In this document: positions 15,529 to 24,903 of the stretch, in pieces
How the letters are laid out: every line of letters starts with the position of its first letter
Numbering within the stretch: position 1 is the stretch's first letter
NCBI RefSeq assembly: GCF_024138125.1
Contig: NZ_CP099993.1
Location: 310,001-374,000 of the forward strand
DNA: 64,000 nt
Source: Halorussus salilacus
GTDB taxonomy: Archaea; Halobacteriota; Halobacteria; Halobacteriales; Haladaptataceae
Reading direction: 5' to 3'
The notes under the pieces: generated by a model
Databases searched by the model: none
Seen by the model: the letters and a program-made list of their open reading frames with translations, nothing else
What the model was told of the DNA's origin: nothing
Position numbers and translations under genes: made by a program

Positions 15529-16593
15529 TTATCGGTCGAGAAGCGCGCGGGCGTCGGCTCGGATGCGGTCCATCACCGCCGGTTCGGTCCCATCCGGGAG
15601 GTCGAGGTGCTCGAAGTCGTTCATGATGCGAACCATCGCCAGCGCCTCGTAGACCGGTTCGGGGGTCGAAACCGATTCGGCGCGGTTCGGGGCCACCGCG
15701 CGATACCCCGACAGCATCGCTTCGCGGACCAGCGAGCGCCGGTCCGACACGTCGGCAAGCCCCGAGAGGAAGGCCCCGCCGAAGAGGTAGACGGCGAACT
15801 CGAAGTCGTAGGCCGGTGGCACGGCGAGCGTGTAGCCCCAGTCGAGCATCGCGGTGATCTCGCCCGTTTCCGGGTCGACGAGGAGGTTGTGGAGTCCGTG
15901 GTCGTTGCGCCCCAGAACGGGGTCGAAGGGACCGTCGAGGCTCGCGATGCCCGCTTCGAACCACCGGGTCAGTTCGGGCGTCAGGTCCGAGAACCGCGAG
16001 TCGGCGTGTCGGTCGAGTTCCGGGTCGACGCGCTCGCGGAGGTACGTCGGCCAGTCGTCGTGCGGTTCGCTGACCGTCAGGTCCGCCGGGTCGCCCGCGG
16101 GGCGCTCGCCGGTCAGTTCGGGACCGCTGTGGCGGGCGTGTCCGAAGCTCTCTACCGCCGGAACCGAGTGTAGTTCGGCCAGGTACTGCCCCGTCTCTCG
16201 GGCGAGTCGTTCGAGCGCATCGTCAGCGAGTCGACCGACGCGTTCGTAGGCGACCTCCTCGCCGGGGAGCGCGCTCATCAGGTAGTGAGGCGTCGGGAGC
16301 GTCTCGTGGGCGTCGGTGACGGCGACCACTTCCGGAACCGGAATCGACGTGTGCGCCCGGAGAACCGCCTGAATTCGGGCTTCGGTCGGAACTGCCCAAT
16401 CTCGGCCGTCCGGCGAGGCCTTCAGGTACAGTCGTCTCGTCGTGTCGCCGTCGGCGACCGCGAGTCGGTAGACCGAACAGAACCCCCGTTCGGCCGGAGT
16501 CGCCTCCCGGAGTTCCCACGCCGGGTCGGCCGACTCGACTACCTCCCGAAGGGTCGAGTCCGGAATCGCTCGCGCCTCGGGGACCTCGTCCAT
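15529..16593 (-). CDS. Aminoglycoside-phosphotransferase-family kinase
   Basis: The 354-residue protein has an APH/choline-kinase-like fold. There is an N-lobe with a likely ATP-binding lysine in RRLYLKASP, a hinge region LMSALPGEEV, the catalytic loop GRNDHGLHNLLVD (D-H-G-x-x-x-N arrangement) and the metal-binding LDWGYTLAVPPAYDFEF. Family members phosphorylate small molecules such as sugars, choline or fructosamines, so antibiotic resistance need not be implied. The ATG at 16593 (MDEVPEAR) is preferred over an in-frame start 20 codons upstream, which lies close to the TFB gene. Confidence 0.8.
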   Translation of the reverse strand: MDEVPEARAIPDSTLREVVESADPAWELREATPAERGFCSVYRLAVADGDTTRRLYLKASPDGRDWAVPTEARIQAVLRAHTSIPVPEVVAVTDAHETLPTPHYLMSALPGEEVAYERVGRLADDALERLARETGQYLAELHSVPAVESFGHARHSGPELTGERPAGDPADLTVSEPHDDWPTYLRERVDPELDRHADSRFSDLTPELTRWFEAGIASLDGPFDPVLGRNDHGLHNLLVDPETGEITAMLDWGYTLAVPPAYDFEFAVYLFGGAFLSGLADVSDRRSLVREAMLSGYRAVAPNRAESVSTPEPVYEALAMVRIMNDFEHLDLPDGTEPAVMDRIRADARALLDR

Positions 16594-16681
16594 AATCCGG
16601 GTAGCGAGTCGTCGATTAGAATCCTTTCGGTGGTGTGGGGCCGACTCACGCACCGACGGTCGTGCCGAGTGAAACGGAAAA

Positions 16682-17659
16682 TTAGGGCGCGATGGCGTCC
16701 TCTTTGGCTTCCAGCAGTTCGTGATACCGGTTCCGAATCGTGACCTCGCTGATGTCCGAGACGTCGCTGACCTCGCTCTGGGTCACCTTCTCGTTGCTGA
16801 GCAGGGCGGCGGCGTAGACGGCCGCGGCCGCGAGTCCCACGGGCGACTTCCCGCTGTGGATGCCCTTCTCGGTCGCGGTGTCGAGGAGGTCGCGCGCGCG
16901 GCGCTCGACCTCCTCGCTCACGCCGAGGTCGGAGACGAACCGCGGGACGTAGCTCTTGGGGTCGGCGGGCTGAATCTGGAGACCCAGCTCGCGAACCACG
17001 TAGCGGTAGGTTCGGGCGATCTCGTCCTTCTCGACCCGCGAGACGTTGCTGATTTCGTCGAGGCTCCGCGGGGTCCCGGCCTGTCGCGCGGCGGCGTAGA
17101 GCGCGCTGGTGGCGACGCCCTCGATGGAGCGACCGGGCAGGAGGTCCTCGTCGAGCGCGCGCCGGTAGATGACGCTGGCGGTCTCCCGGACGTTGTCCGG
17201 CAGGCCGAGCGCGCTCGCCATGCGGTCGATCTCGCCGAGCGCCTGCTTCAGATTCCGTTCCTTCGAATCGCGGGTGCGGAACCGTTCGTTCCACTTGCGC
17301 AGACGCTGCATCTTCTCGCGCTGGCGGCTTCCGAGGGAGTTGCCGTAGGCGTCCTTGTCCTGCCAGCCGATGTTGGTCGACAGCCCCTTGTCGTGCATCG
17401 TGTTGGTGGTCGGGGCGCCCACCCGGGACTTCTCGTCTTTCTCCTTGGCGTCGAACGCCCGCCACTCCGGGCCGGGGTCGATCTGTCCTTCGTCGACCAC
17501 GAGGCCGCACTCCGCGCAGACGGTCTCCCCGCGTTCCTCGTCGGAGACGAGGTTGCCGCCGCACTCGGGACAGCGGTGCTCCTCCCGCTCACTTCGTTCG
17601 CGTTCCGTTTCGTCGTTCGTGTGTTCGTCGGCTCGGTTACGGGTGCGTGTATCGGTCAT
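16682..17659 (-). CDS. tfb: Transcription initiation factor IIB (TFB)
   Basis: The 325-residue protein is an archaeal TFB, which bridges TBP at the TATA box and RNA polymerase. Its N-terminal zinc ribbon uses Cys30, Cys33, Cys48 and Cys51 (CPECGG, CAECGLVVDEG). The B-finger/linker includes RVGAPTTNTMHDKGLSTNIG, and two cyclin repeats follow, ending in the helix-turn-helix SEVTIRNRYHELLE. The N-terminal 25 residues are a charged extension. Haloarchaea carry several TFBs, so this may be one of many. Its promoter lies at 17724-17735, giving a leader of about 40 bases. Confidence 0.95.
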   Translation of the reverse strand: MTDTRTRNRADEHTNDETERERSEREEHRCPECGGNLVSDEERGETVCAECGLVVDEGQIDPGPEWRAFDAKEKDEKSRVGAPTTNTMHDKGLSTNIGWQDKDAYGNSLGSRQREKMQRLRKWNERFRTRDSKERNLKQALGEIDRMASALGLPDNVRETASVIYRRALDEDLLPGRSIEGVATSALYAAARQAGTPRSLDEISNVSRVEKDEIARTYRYVVRELGLQIQPADPKSYVPRFVSDLGVSEEVERRARDLLDTATEKGIHSGKSPVGLAAAAVYAAALLSNEKVTQSEVSDVSDISEVTIRNRYHELLEAKEDAIAP

Positions 17660-17723
17660 GGTCTGGGTATGGGCGAGATAGCCAACGGTAGACGGTGCGC
17701 TGGACCGCAGGTGTAGAAGACAG

Positions 17724-17735
17724 TATTTTATAATA
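17724..17735 (-). promoter_or_regulatory. tfb: Strong TATA box of the TFB gene
   Basis: A run of A/T (TATTATAAAATA on the minus strand) lies 65-76 bases before the TFB start codon. It implies a transcript with a leader, unlike most promoters in this window. Confidence 0.55.
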
Positions 17736-17929
17736 GCCGATACAACTTAAATACTTCGGCTCGGCGAACGCCGGGTCGTTCGACAGACCGAATTCTCGTC
17801 GGCCGAAACTGTCGTATTCAGTCCTTAACGGTTTTGCCCTCTAGATGCAATTCTCCGACTTTTTAAATACGACTTTCCGAGAGGTCCCGTATCGAAACCC
17901 TTACCGCTGGCCCGCGAAACCCTACGAGT

Positions 17930-18208
17930 ATGAGCGAGACGTCGCCCGGCCCCGAGGAGGTCCGCCACGTCGCTCGCCTCGCGCGCGTCGGACTCGACGA
18001 CGACGAGGTCGAGCGGTTCACCGACCAGTTCGCCGACATCCTCGACTACTTCGAGACGCTGGACGAGGTGCCCGAGGTCGACCGCGAGGCCGACCTCGTG
18101 AACGTGATGCGCGACGACGAGGTGCGCGAGTCGCTGAGCCCGGAGGAGGCGCTGGCGAACGCGCCCGAGACCGAGGACGGCTACTTCAAGGGCCCGAACG
18201 TCTCGTAA
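17930..18208 (+). CDS. gatC: Asp-tRNA(Asn)/Glu-tRNA(Gln) amidotransferase subunit GatC
   Basis: The 92-residue protein matches GatC: EEVRHVARLARVGLDDDE, ERFTDQFADILDYFETLDEV and the C-terminal DGYFKGPNVS. GatC wraps around GatA and GatB and stabilises the amidotransferase that makes Asn-tRNA or Gln-tRNA from mischarged tRNA. It precedes gatA by 9 bases on the same transcript. A likely promoter element (AAACCCTTA) lies near 17896-17904. Confidence 0.93.
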   Translation: MSETSPGPEEVRHVARLARVGLDDDEVERFTDQFADILDYFETLDEVPEVDREADLVNVMRDDEVRESLSPEEALANAPETEDGYFKGPNVS

Positions 18209-18217
18209 TCGCCAATC

Positions 18218-19492
18218 ATGAGTACGGACCACAACATCTTCGTCACCGAGGAGACCGTCGAGGGCGAGTCCGAGGGTCCCCTCGCCGACGCCACCGTCGC
18301 GGTCAAGGACAACATCAGCACCGAGGGCGTGCGCACGACCTGCGGCTCGGAGATGCTCGACGACTACGTGCCGCCCTACGACGCGACCGTCGTCGAACGC
18401 CTGAAGGCGGCGGGTGCGACCGTCGTCGGCAAGGCCAACATGGACGAGTTCGGGATGGGCTCGACCACCGAGACCTCGGCGTTCGGTCCGGTCGACAACC
18501 CCGCCGCGCCCGGCCGGGTCCCCGGCGGTTCGTCGGGCGGGAGCGCGGCCGCGGTCGCCGCGGGCGCGGCCGACCTCGCGCTCGGGTCCGATACGGGCGG
18601 GTCGGTCCGCAACCCCGCGGCGTTCTGCGGCGTGGTCGGCATCAAGCCCACCTACGGGCTGGTCTCGCGCTACGGCCTCGTTGCCTACGCCAACAGCCTC
18701 GAACAGATCGGCCCGCTCGCGCCCACAGTCGAGGCTGCCGCCGAACTGCTGGACGTAATCGCTGGCCCGGACGAGCGCGACGCCACGACGCGCGAGGAAG
18801 GAGCCGACAGCGACTACGCCGGGGCCGCCGACGGCGACGTCGGCGGGACGACCGTCGGCGTCCCCACCGAACTCGTGGAGGGCGCAGACGAGGGCGTCGT
18901 CGAGCGCTTCGAGGAAGCGCTCGACGACCTCCGCGCGCAGGGCGCGACGGTCGAGGAGGTCTCGCTCCCCTCGGTCGAGCACGCGGTGGAAGCCTACTAC
19001 GTCATCGCGATGTCGGAGGCCTCCTCGAACCTCGCGCGCTTCGACGGCGTCCGGTACGGAAATTCCGGCGGCTTCGAAGGCAACTGGAACGAGGCGTTCA
19101 GCGAGTCCCGCGAGGCCTTCGGCGAGGAGGTCAAGCGACGCATCCTGCTGGGCACCTACGCGCTCTCGGCGGGCTACCACGACAAGTACTACAAGCAGGC
19201 CCAGAACGCCCGAGCGTGGGTCAAGCAGGACTTCGACGAGGCGTTCGCCGACGTGGACGTGCTGGCGAGCCCCACGATGCCGACCCCGCCGTTCGAGCGG
19301 GGCGAGAGTCTGGACGACCCGCTCCAGATGTACCTCGCCGACGCCAACACCGTGCCGGTGAATCTGGCCGACCTGCCCGCCATCTCGGTTCCTGCTGGCG
19401 AAGTCGAGGGCGGCCCGGTCGGCATCCAGTTCGTCGGCCCGGCGTTCGGCGAGGAGGAGATCATCCGGGTCGGGAGTGCGGTGGAGAACTGA
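18218..19492 (+). CDS. gatA: Asp-tRNA(Asn)/Glu-tRNA(Gln) amidotransferase subunit GatA
   Basis: The 424-residue protein is the amidase-signature subunit that releases ammonia from glutamine for the GatCAB complex. The catalytic Ser-cisSer-Lys triad is visible as Lys30 in AVKDNIS, a Ser in PGGSSGGSAAAVAAG and a Ser in GSDTGGSVRNPAAFCG. The C-terminal ASPTMPTPPF and GGPVGIQFVGP are typical. It is slightly shorter than bacterial GatA (about 485), as in other haloarchaea. GatB is not in this window. Confidence 0.95.
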   Translation: MSTDHNIFVTEETVEGESEGPLADATVAVKDNISTEGVRTTCGSEMLDDYVPPYDATVVERLKAAGATVVGKANMDEFGMGSTTETSAFGPVDNPAAPGRVPGGSSGGSAAAVAAGAADLALGSDTGGSVRNPAAFCGVVGIKPTYGLVSRYGLVAYANSLEQIGPLAPTVEAAAELLDVIAGPDERDATTREEGADSDYAGAADGDVGGTTVGVPTELVEGADEGVVERFEEALDDLRAQGATVEEVSLPSVEHAVEAYYVIAMSEASSNLARFDGVRYGNSGGFEGNWNEAFSESREAFGEEVKRRILLGTYALSAGYHDKYYKQAQNARAWVKQDFDEAFADVDVLASPTMPTPPFERGESLDDPLQMYLADANTVPVNLADLPAISVPAGEVEGGPVGIQFVGPAFGEEEIIRVGSAVEN

Positions 19493-19522
19493 CGAGAGGC
19501 GACGCTCCGCGTTCTCGGTGGA

Positions 19523-20443
19523 TCAGTCGACCACTTCTACGTCGAACTTGGCCGTCCAGCGATAGCGCCGCCCGCCCCAGACGAAGGTGGGCCGGAGCAG
19601 GCCGTAGGCCAAAAGCGGGACCGACAGCATCACCGCGGGATACGCGAGCAGGAACGTCCACCGACGGAGGCCGAACCCGGCGTACAGCACTGCGAGCAAC
19701 GCGGTCAGGACGACGGCCGCCGGAAGCGGTGCCAGCAGTCCGCTCGCGGTCGCGAGCGTCCCGAGGGCCGCGTTGAACGCGCTCCCCGCGGGGTCGTGGT
19801 ACCGGGCGATCTTGGTGAACCGGACGTGGCGCTCGACGGACTCGCGGAGGGTACCGCCGACCTCGACGCGACGGACTCGCTTGACGGGCGTCACGTCGAT
19901 ACGGTCGGTGAGCAGGCCGTCGTCGCTGACGGTTCGGCGGAGGTCCTCGACGAAGGCGTCCTCGTCGGGGAGGTCGTCGCGCTCGAAGACGACCGCACCG
20001 GCCCACGCGATTCCCCCGCCGTAGACGCCAGCCGTGCCCGCGATGGCGTACAGCGGTTCGAGGAGGACCGCGAGCGGGTCGCGACCGACGAAGAACGGGA
20101 GCTCGGTCGTCGGGCCGTGACGGTCGTAGTCGTCGTGTAGCCGGTCGAGCCAGTCGCCGGGGTGCTCGAAGTCGTCGTCCGTCCACACGATGCGGTCGTT
20201 GTCGGCGGCCTCCATCCCGGCGGCGATGGCGTTGGCCTTCCCTGAACAGCCCGCGGGGTCGCCAGCGACGACGAGTCGCGCCCGTTCGGGGAACTCTCCG
20301 GTCCGGTCGGTGACGGGGTCGGTCTCGGCGTCGCAGACGACGAGGAGTTCGTCCGAGGGGCCGAGCTGGTCGCCGACCTCCTCGATGACGGGCGTCCACG
20401 AGACGGCGGGAAGGAGAACGCTCGTCGGGGGGCGCGAGGACAT
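19523..20443 (-). CDS. Family 2 glycosyltransferase with C-terminal membrane helices
   Basis: The 306-residue protein has a GT-A domain: SVLLPAVSW at the N-terminus, an ELLVVCDAETD strand, GCSGKANAIAAGMEAA, and the metal-binding acidic motif VWTDDDFEHP. After the catalytic part come hydrophobic segments (roughly residues 218-240 and 244-275). It resembles ceramide-glucosyltransferase-like GT2 enzymes that transfer sugars from nucleotide donors at the membrane. The ATG at 20443 is preferred over an upstream in-frame start (20557) whose extension is not part of the fold. Acceptor unknown. Confidence 0.8.
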   Translation of the reverse strand: MSSRPPTSVLLPAVSWTPVIEEVGDQLGPSDELLVVCDAETDPVTDRTGEFPERARLVVAGDPAGCSGKANAIAAGMEAADNDRIVWTDDDFEHPGDWLDRLHDDYDRHGPTTELPFFVGRDPLAVLLEPLYAIAGTAGVYGGGIAWAGAVVFERDDLPDEDAFVEDLRRTVSDDGLLTDRIDVTPVKRVRRVEVGGTLRESVERHVRFTKIARYHDPAGSAFNAALGTLATASGLLAPLPAAVVLTALLAVLYAGFGLRRWTFLLAYPAVMLSVPLLAYGLLRPTFVWGGRRYRWTAKFDVEVVD

Positions 20444-20571
20444 GTGTCGATATCCGAAATCCGAGGACCAAAACCGGCACGGTTCCGTTCGCTCACCCGA
20501 CAGCTCCGGTCTGGTCGGGTCGTCTGCCCGGGGTCCGGTGAACTTTTCACGCGTCATGACCGAACCCTGAT

Positions 20572-21327
20572 ATGTGCTCGGCGAATCAGTTCTCGGAGGA
20601 GCTGGCCGTCTTCTACGAGGCCACCCACGACTACGGCGACATCGGCGACGAGTCGTTCTATCTCGACGCGGCGACCGACGCCGACGAACCCGTGTTGGAG
20701 GCCGCCTGCGGGACGGGGCGGCTCTACCTCGAACTCCTCCGGCGGGGCGTCGACGCCGACGGCTTCGACGTCTCGCCCGCGATGCTGGACATCCTCCGGG
20801 AGAAGGCCGACGACGAGGGGCTCACACCCACGGTCTGGGAGGCCGACCTGCGGTCGTTCGACGCCGACCGGGAGTACGCGCTGGCGCTGGTCCCCTACAA
20901 CTCGTTCTGCAACCTCCGGGGAGTCGACGACCAGCTCGCGGCCCTCGACGCGCTCCACGAGGTTTTGAAGCCCGGCGGCCGACTCCTGTTCGACGTGTAC
21001 GTCCCCCGGTACGACGTCATCGCCGAGGCCTTCGGCGAGTGGCAGGACGTTCGGGAGGTAGAATACGGCGGGACGACGCTTCGGGGGCGCTCCCGGGCGA
21101 CCATCGAAGATCAGGTGGCCCAGACCTACCGAACCGAGCAGGAGCTTCTGAACACGGACGGCGAGGTCGTGGCACGCGACGAGTTCGTCCTCTCGCACCT
21201 CCCGGCTCAGCAGGTCGAACTGCTGGCGCGCCACTCTCGGTTCGAGGGGTGGTCGGTCTCGGGCGGGTTCGACGGTGAACACCTCGAAGACGGCGACGGC
21301 GTTCAGGTGTGGGAACTGGTGAAGTAA
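20572..21327 (+). CDS. Class I SAM-dependent methyltransferase
   Basis: The 251-residue protein has motif I VLEAACGTGRLYLELL, the acidic end of the second strand in GFDVSPAMLDILRE, ADLRSFD and the post-motif LVPYNSFCNL. A later LKPGGRLLFDVYVPRYD and a beta-rich C-terminal part resemble small-molecule methyltransferases. It is divergent from the glycosyltransferase. The target is not predictable. Confidence 0.85.
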   Translation: MCSANQFSEELAVFYEATHDYGDIGDESFYLDAATDADEPVLEAACGTGRLYLELLRRGVDADGFDVSPAMLDILREKADDEGLTPTVWEADLRSFDADREYALALVPYNSFCNLRGVDDQLAALDALHEVLKPGGRLLFDVYVPRYDVIAEAFGEWQDVREVEYGGTTLRGRSRATIEDQVAQTYRTEQELLNTDGEVVARDEFVLSHLPAQQVELLARHSRFEGWSVSGGFDGEHLEDGDGVQVWELVK

Positions 21328-21364
21328 GAGCGCGTTACCACCGACGGGACCCACCGGTCGCGAG

Positions 21365-22051
21365 CTACTCCTCCCTCCGGACCACCAGCACCGGCCCGAC
21401 GGTCTCGGCCGCGACGCGCTCGGTCTCCTCGCCGAACACCAGCGACCGGAGCGACGGCGCTCGCTCGCCCATCACGACGGCGTCGTGGCCCGCGACGGCG
21501 TCGACGAGCGCCTCGAACGCCGGGCTGTCGGTCGCGAGTTCGGTTCGAACGTCGATACCGGCCGCGGCGAGTGCCTCGGCGGCTTCGTCGAGCTCCGTCC
21601 GGTCCTCGGGTGTCTCGGCGTCGGCGGCCCGGAACAGCGTGACGCCGATGTCTCGGTCGCCGACGAGGTCGGCCACGAACGACAGGATGCGCTCGACCGC
21701 GACCTCGCCGGTCAGCGGGACGAGCAGGCGCTCGACCGGACCGGTCGTCCCGGTGATGGCGTAGGCCTCCGCGCCGACCTCGTCGACGACGCGGTCGACT
21801 GTCTGCTCGCGGTCGTGGGTGAACACGAGTCGGTGGTCGGCCGCGCCGCCCGCCTGCCGGAACTCCTCTGCGAGGTCTTCGAGCGCCTCGGTCGCGCGGT
21901 CCTCGTACTGGATGCGCGCCTGGTCGGGCGGCGTCTGTTCGGGCAGGACGTGGTAGCCGAGCACCGTCACGTCGGCGGTGGCGAGCAGGCCGGTCAGGCC
22001 GGTCGAGACCGATTCGCCTTCGAGCACCGCCACGGGTACGAGTACGCGCAT
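21365..22051 (-). CDS. Universal stress protein (UspA family), tandem-like
   Basis: The 228-residue protein starts MRVLVPVAVLEGES and shows Usp features. Its end, GHDAVVMGERAPSLRSLVFGEETERVAAETVGPVLVVR, carries the G-x2-G-x9-G-[ST]-like nucleotide region in modified form. The length suggests one full and one degenerate Usp domain. The start lies 2 bases after the stop of the APC transporter, so it is made with that permease. In haloarchaea Usp proteins often accompany transporters and may sense ATP. Confidence 0.8.
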   Translation of the reverse strand: MRVLVPVAVLEGESVSTGLTGLLATADVTVLGYHVLPEQTPPDQARIQYEDRATEALEDLAEEFRQAGGAADHRLVFTHDREQTVDRVVDEVGAEAYAITGTTGPVERLLVPLTGEVAVERILSFVADLVGDRDIGVTLFRAADAETPEDRTELDEAAEALAAAGIDVRTELATDSPAFEALVDAVAGHDAVVMGERAPSLRSLVFGEETERVAAETVGPVLVVRREE

Positions 22052-22053
22052 CG

Positions 22054-23478
22054 TCAGAGTTCCCCCTTGAGGGTCACGTCCCGAGCGTAATAGAGGTACC
22101 ACCCGGCGCTCGCGAGCATGACGGCGACGCCGATGACCTGCGAAGCGGGTTGCATGAACCCCACGAGCGCGAAGCTCGCGACCGCGCCGAGCACGGGCAC
22201 GGCGGGATAGCCCGGCACCCGGAAGTCCGGGTCGTACCACTCGGGCTCGTCGCGCCGGAGCGCGACGAGCGCGACGCACATCAGCCCGTACATCACTAGG
22301 TGCAGGAACGACGCCACCTCCGCGAGTATCTCGACCTGCCCCGTCGCCACCAGCACGAGGACGGGCCCGCCAGCCAACCCCAGCGCGACGTGGGGCGTGC
22401 CGTATTTGAGGTTGATGCGACTCGCCCATCGGGGCAACAGGGCGTCCTTCGAGACGGCGTAAATCGCCCGCGAGGTGCTGAGGACCGACGCGTTGGCGCT
22501 GGACATCGTGGCGAGGAGTCCGCCGAAGACGATGGCGAGCGCGCCCGCCTGCCCGAGGAACTCGCGGCCCACCTCGACCATCGCGGTCTCGCCGAGCGCC
22601 GCGAGGCGGTCGCTACCGAACGCGCTCGTCGCGACGAAGATGGTCGCGACGTACATCACCCCGACCACGACGACCGACCCGACCATCGCCAGCGGGAGGT
22701 TCCGACCGGGTCGCTTCATCTCCCCGGCGACCGTCGCCACCTGCGCGAACCCGAGGTAGGACGTGAACACCAGCGCCGCGGTGGTCAGGACGGGGACCGA
22801 ACCGAACGGCGCGAACGTCTCGGGCGCGCTGGATTCGCCGATGATTCCCAGCGCGTCGAGACCGCCGTAGACGAGGAACACCGCGAGTATCGAGAGTAAC
22901 AGCGCGACGATTCCGTTCTGGAGCTTCGCGGCGTTCTCGGTGCCGGTGACGTTCAGGACCGTGAACCCCGCACCGAACACGAGTGCCAGCGGAATCACGA
23001 GTCCCTCGCCGACGGTCACGCCGAGTTCGACGAGCGTGTCGACGGCGTAGAAGCCGAAGCCGACGAGGTAGAAGGCGGTCGCGAACACCAGTCCGAACCA
23101 CAGCGAGAGGCCGACGACAGCGCCAGCGAGCGTCCCGAGGCCGCGAGAGATGAAGTAGTAGCCCCCGCCGCTCTTGGGCATCGCCGTGGCGAGTTCGGAG
23201 GCGGGTAGCGCGACAAGAAGCGCGATGACCGCGCCGATGGCGAACGACCCCGCCGCGGCGGGACCGGCACGCCCGGCCGCCAACCCCGGGAAGACGAAGA
23301 TTCCCGCACCGATCATCGTCCCGATGCCGATGGCGAGGCCGCCGGAGAGCCCAAGCGTGCGCTCCAACTCGGCGTCCTCGGTGATGGTCGCCTCGTCGGT
23401 CTCGACCGCGGGCTCGGCGTCGGGGGCCCGGCCCTCGATGTTGGTTCCCCTCGGCGGTGGCGGCGTCTCGCTTCCCAT
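22054..23478 (-). CDS. APC-superfamily amino acid permease
   Basis: The 474-residue protein has about twelve transmembrane segments. The APC signature in the first helix ([15 protein letters not shown]) forms the unwound substrate-binding site, and the sixth-helix region [21 protein letters not shown] is also typical. The N-terminal 40 residues are an acidic cytoplasmic extension. It likely imports an amino acid or polyamine by ion coupling. It is the first gene of a two-gene unit with the universal stress protein. Confidence 0.87.
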   Translation of the reverse strand: MGSETPPPPRGTNIEGRAPDAEPAVETDEATITEDAELERTLGLSGGLAIGIGTMIGAGIFVFPGLAAGRAGPAAAGSFAIGAVIALLVALPASELATAMPKSGGGYYFISRGLGTLAGAVVGLSLWFGLVFATAFYLVGFGFYAVDTLVELGVTVGEGLVIPLALVFGAGFTVLNVTGTENAAKLQNGIVALLLSILAVFLVYGGLDALGIIGESSAPETFAPFGSVPVLTTAALVFTSYLGFAQVATVAGEMKRPGRNLPLAMVGSVVVVGVMYVATIFVATSAFGSDRLAALGETAMVEVGREFLGQAGALAIVFGGLLATMSSANASVLSTSRAIYAVSKDALLPRWASRINLKYGTPHVALGLAGGPVLVLVATGQVEILAEVASFLHLVMYGLMCVALVALRRDEPEWYDPDFRVPGYPAVPVLGAVASFALVGFMQPASQVIGVAVMLASAGWYLYYARDVTLKGEL

Positions 23479-23560
23479 GGCGCACCTGATTCCCGCCAGA
23501 CAGATATCTCTACTGCCGAAACGGTCGGGCCAACAAAAAACGGCCGGGGCAAAAAGAGCG

Positions 23561-23610
23561 AGTGGGAGAGAGCGGGAGAGAGCAGGAGAGAACGCGAGAG
23601 AACGCGAGAT
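23561..23610. repeat. Purine-rich 10-bp tandem repeat
   Basis: Five units of 10 bp (23561, 23571, 23581, 23591, 23601; consensus AGCGGGAGAG) form an uninterrupted purine tract. It lies between two minus-strand genes, just after the winged-helix gene stop in sequence order. It may form unusual DNA structure. Confidence 0.7.
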
Positions 23611-23626
23611 GGAACGTCAGAGCCGC

Positions 23627-23971
23627 CTACTCGCTGTACGCGAGGTTCATGATCCACTGCGAGAAGGCGTCGCTCTCGGGGTCTATCTCCTCCTCGCCGA
23701 TGAACGGCGAGAGCATGTCCCCGGCCATCAGAAGCGAGAAGTCCAAATCCCGAGCCGCGGGCGTGATGAGGTAGGTGTTGTGCCCGTCGTAGACGGTCTC
23801 CTCGCGCTGGACCAGTCCCATCTCGTCGAGCGACTCGACGATGCGGCTCCCCTTCCGGGAGTCGACGCCCAGTTCCTTCCAGAAGTCGCTCTGGTGGATG
23901 CCGCCCGACTCCCGGACGAGTTCGAGCCCCGCGCGCTCCTCCTCGCTGAGGTCCTCCTCGGATACTGCCAT
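23627..23971 (-). CDS. Winged helix-turn-helix transcription regulator
   Basis: The 114-residue protein has an N-terminal wHTH domain (SGGIHQSDFWKELGVDSRKGSRIVESLDEMGLVQREE, about residues 20-60, wing to about 75). A short acidic tail follows. It resembles small MarR/Lrp-like haloarchaeal regulators that act as DNA-binding dimers. No ligand domain is visible. Targets may include the adjacent permease operon, but nothing in the sequence proves it. It starts 26 bases from the stop of the NRDE gene. Confidence 0.75.
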   Translation of the reverse strand: MAVSEEDLSEEERAGLELVRESGGIHQSDFWKELGVDSRKGSRIVESLDEMGLVQREETVYDGHNTYLITPAARDLDFSLLMAGDMLSPFIGEEEIDPESDAFSQWIMNLAYSE

Positions 23972-23996
23972 ACCCGGAACACGGACCCCGAGCGGT

Positions 23997-24707
23997 TTAA
24001 ATGTGACCGTCCTCGCCGCCGACCGCGACCGCCTCGTAGTCGGTCTCGCAGGGTCTGCCCTCGGCGAACCAATAGCGACCCCCTCGGTCGGCGTCGATTG
24101 CCACCAGCGACGACGACCGGGTGCCGAACGCCTCGCCGTGGACGCAGGCGTCGAGGTCGTGGTCCCGAAGGACCGCCCCGGCGCGCTCGAACCACTCCTC
24201 GGCGTCGGTCTCGGGGTCGGGTCGGACCGCCTCGCGGATTCGCTCGGCCTTCGGCGCGTCGGCGTCGTGGCCCTCGTTGACGACGACGTGGACGCCGGGG
24301 TCGAAGCGGGTCTCCCGGAGGACGCCGTCCCACGCCAGCAGAGCCGCGTCGTCGGCGTCGGCCACCACGAGGTTGAACCCCGCGTAGTCGGTGCCAGCCA
24401 GTTCGCTTCTGACGAACGAGACGGCCTCGCGCGCCGACTCGCGGGCGAGCGCGTCCCGAACGAGCAGGCCGCGCGAGCGCCCGCCCTCGACCTCGGCCCG
24501 GCGGTTGGTCACCGCGACGAACAGCCCCGCGTCGTTGTAGCCGATCCACGTTCCGCCCGCCTCCTCGTCCCGCGGAGCGACGACCTCGGGCTCGGAGTCG
24601 ATGACGCCCGGCGGTCGCGACGGGCGACCGAGCGCCTCGTCGCGGTTCGCCGCGGCGGCTATCGGCGTCCCCTCGAACACCCGCCACGCGAGGATGAGCG
24701 TACACAC
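23997..24707 (-). CDS. NRDE (TANGO2-like) family protein
   Basis: The 236-residue protein begins MCTLILAWRV with Cys2 as potential N-terminal nucleophile and carries the family tetrad NRDE at residues 21-24, then GGTWIGYNDAGLFVAVTNR. Family members (eukaryotic TANGO2, bacterial HtpA) have been linked to haem handling or hydrolysis, but the biochemical role is unsettled. Length is normal. It probably precedes the winged-helix gene on the same transcript. Confidence 0.85.
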   Translation of the reverse strand: MCTLILAWRVFEGTPIAAAANRDEALGRPSRPPGVIDSEPEVVAPRDEEAGGTWIGYNDAGLFVAVTNRRAEVEGGRSRGLLVRDALARESAREAVSFVRSELAGTDYAGFNLVVADADDAALLAWDGVLRETRFDPGVHVVVNEGHDADAPKAERIREAVRPDPETDAEEWFERAGAVLRDHDLDACVHGEAFGTRSSSLVAIDADRGGRYWFAEGRPCETDYEAVAVGGEDGHI

Positions 24708-24776
24708 GCCCGGAGCTACGTCCTCACCCCTCTAAAGAGTCGCGGGCCGAAACGTTCCGTTCCGTTGACCGAAACG

Positions 24777-24819
24777 CTCCGGGTCGCTGGCCGAGGTCGC
24801 CTCGGCCAGCGACCCGGAG
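24777..24819. repeat. 20-bp-arm perfect inverted repeat
   Basis: Arms 24777-24796 and 24800-24819 are perfectly complementary with a 3-base loop. It lies in the 196-base gap between two divergent genes, where a terminator is not expected. Nearby, around 24868-24882, CAATAAC and GTTATTG form a second small inverted repeat that overlaps the likely TATA position of the next gene. Confidence 0.8.
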
Positions 24820-24903
24820 GGACGACACCGCCCCCGAACCACCGCCCGGGGGGCCGACGCGAACTGCAATAACCGTTATTGACGGTGGCGTCGTGGCCCT
24901 GCT

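Noticed and set aside
15529-16593. Antibiotic resistance gene call for the phosphotransferase
   Set aside because: The APH fold is shared by many small-molecule kinases and nothing in the context points to aminoglycosides.
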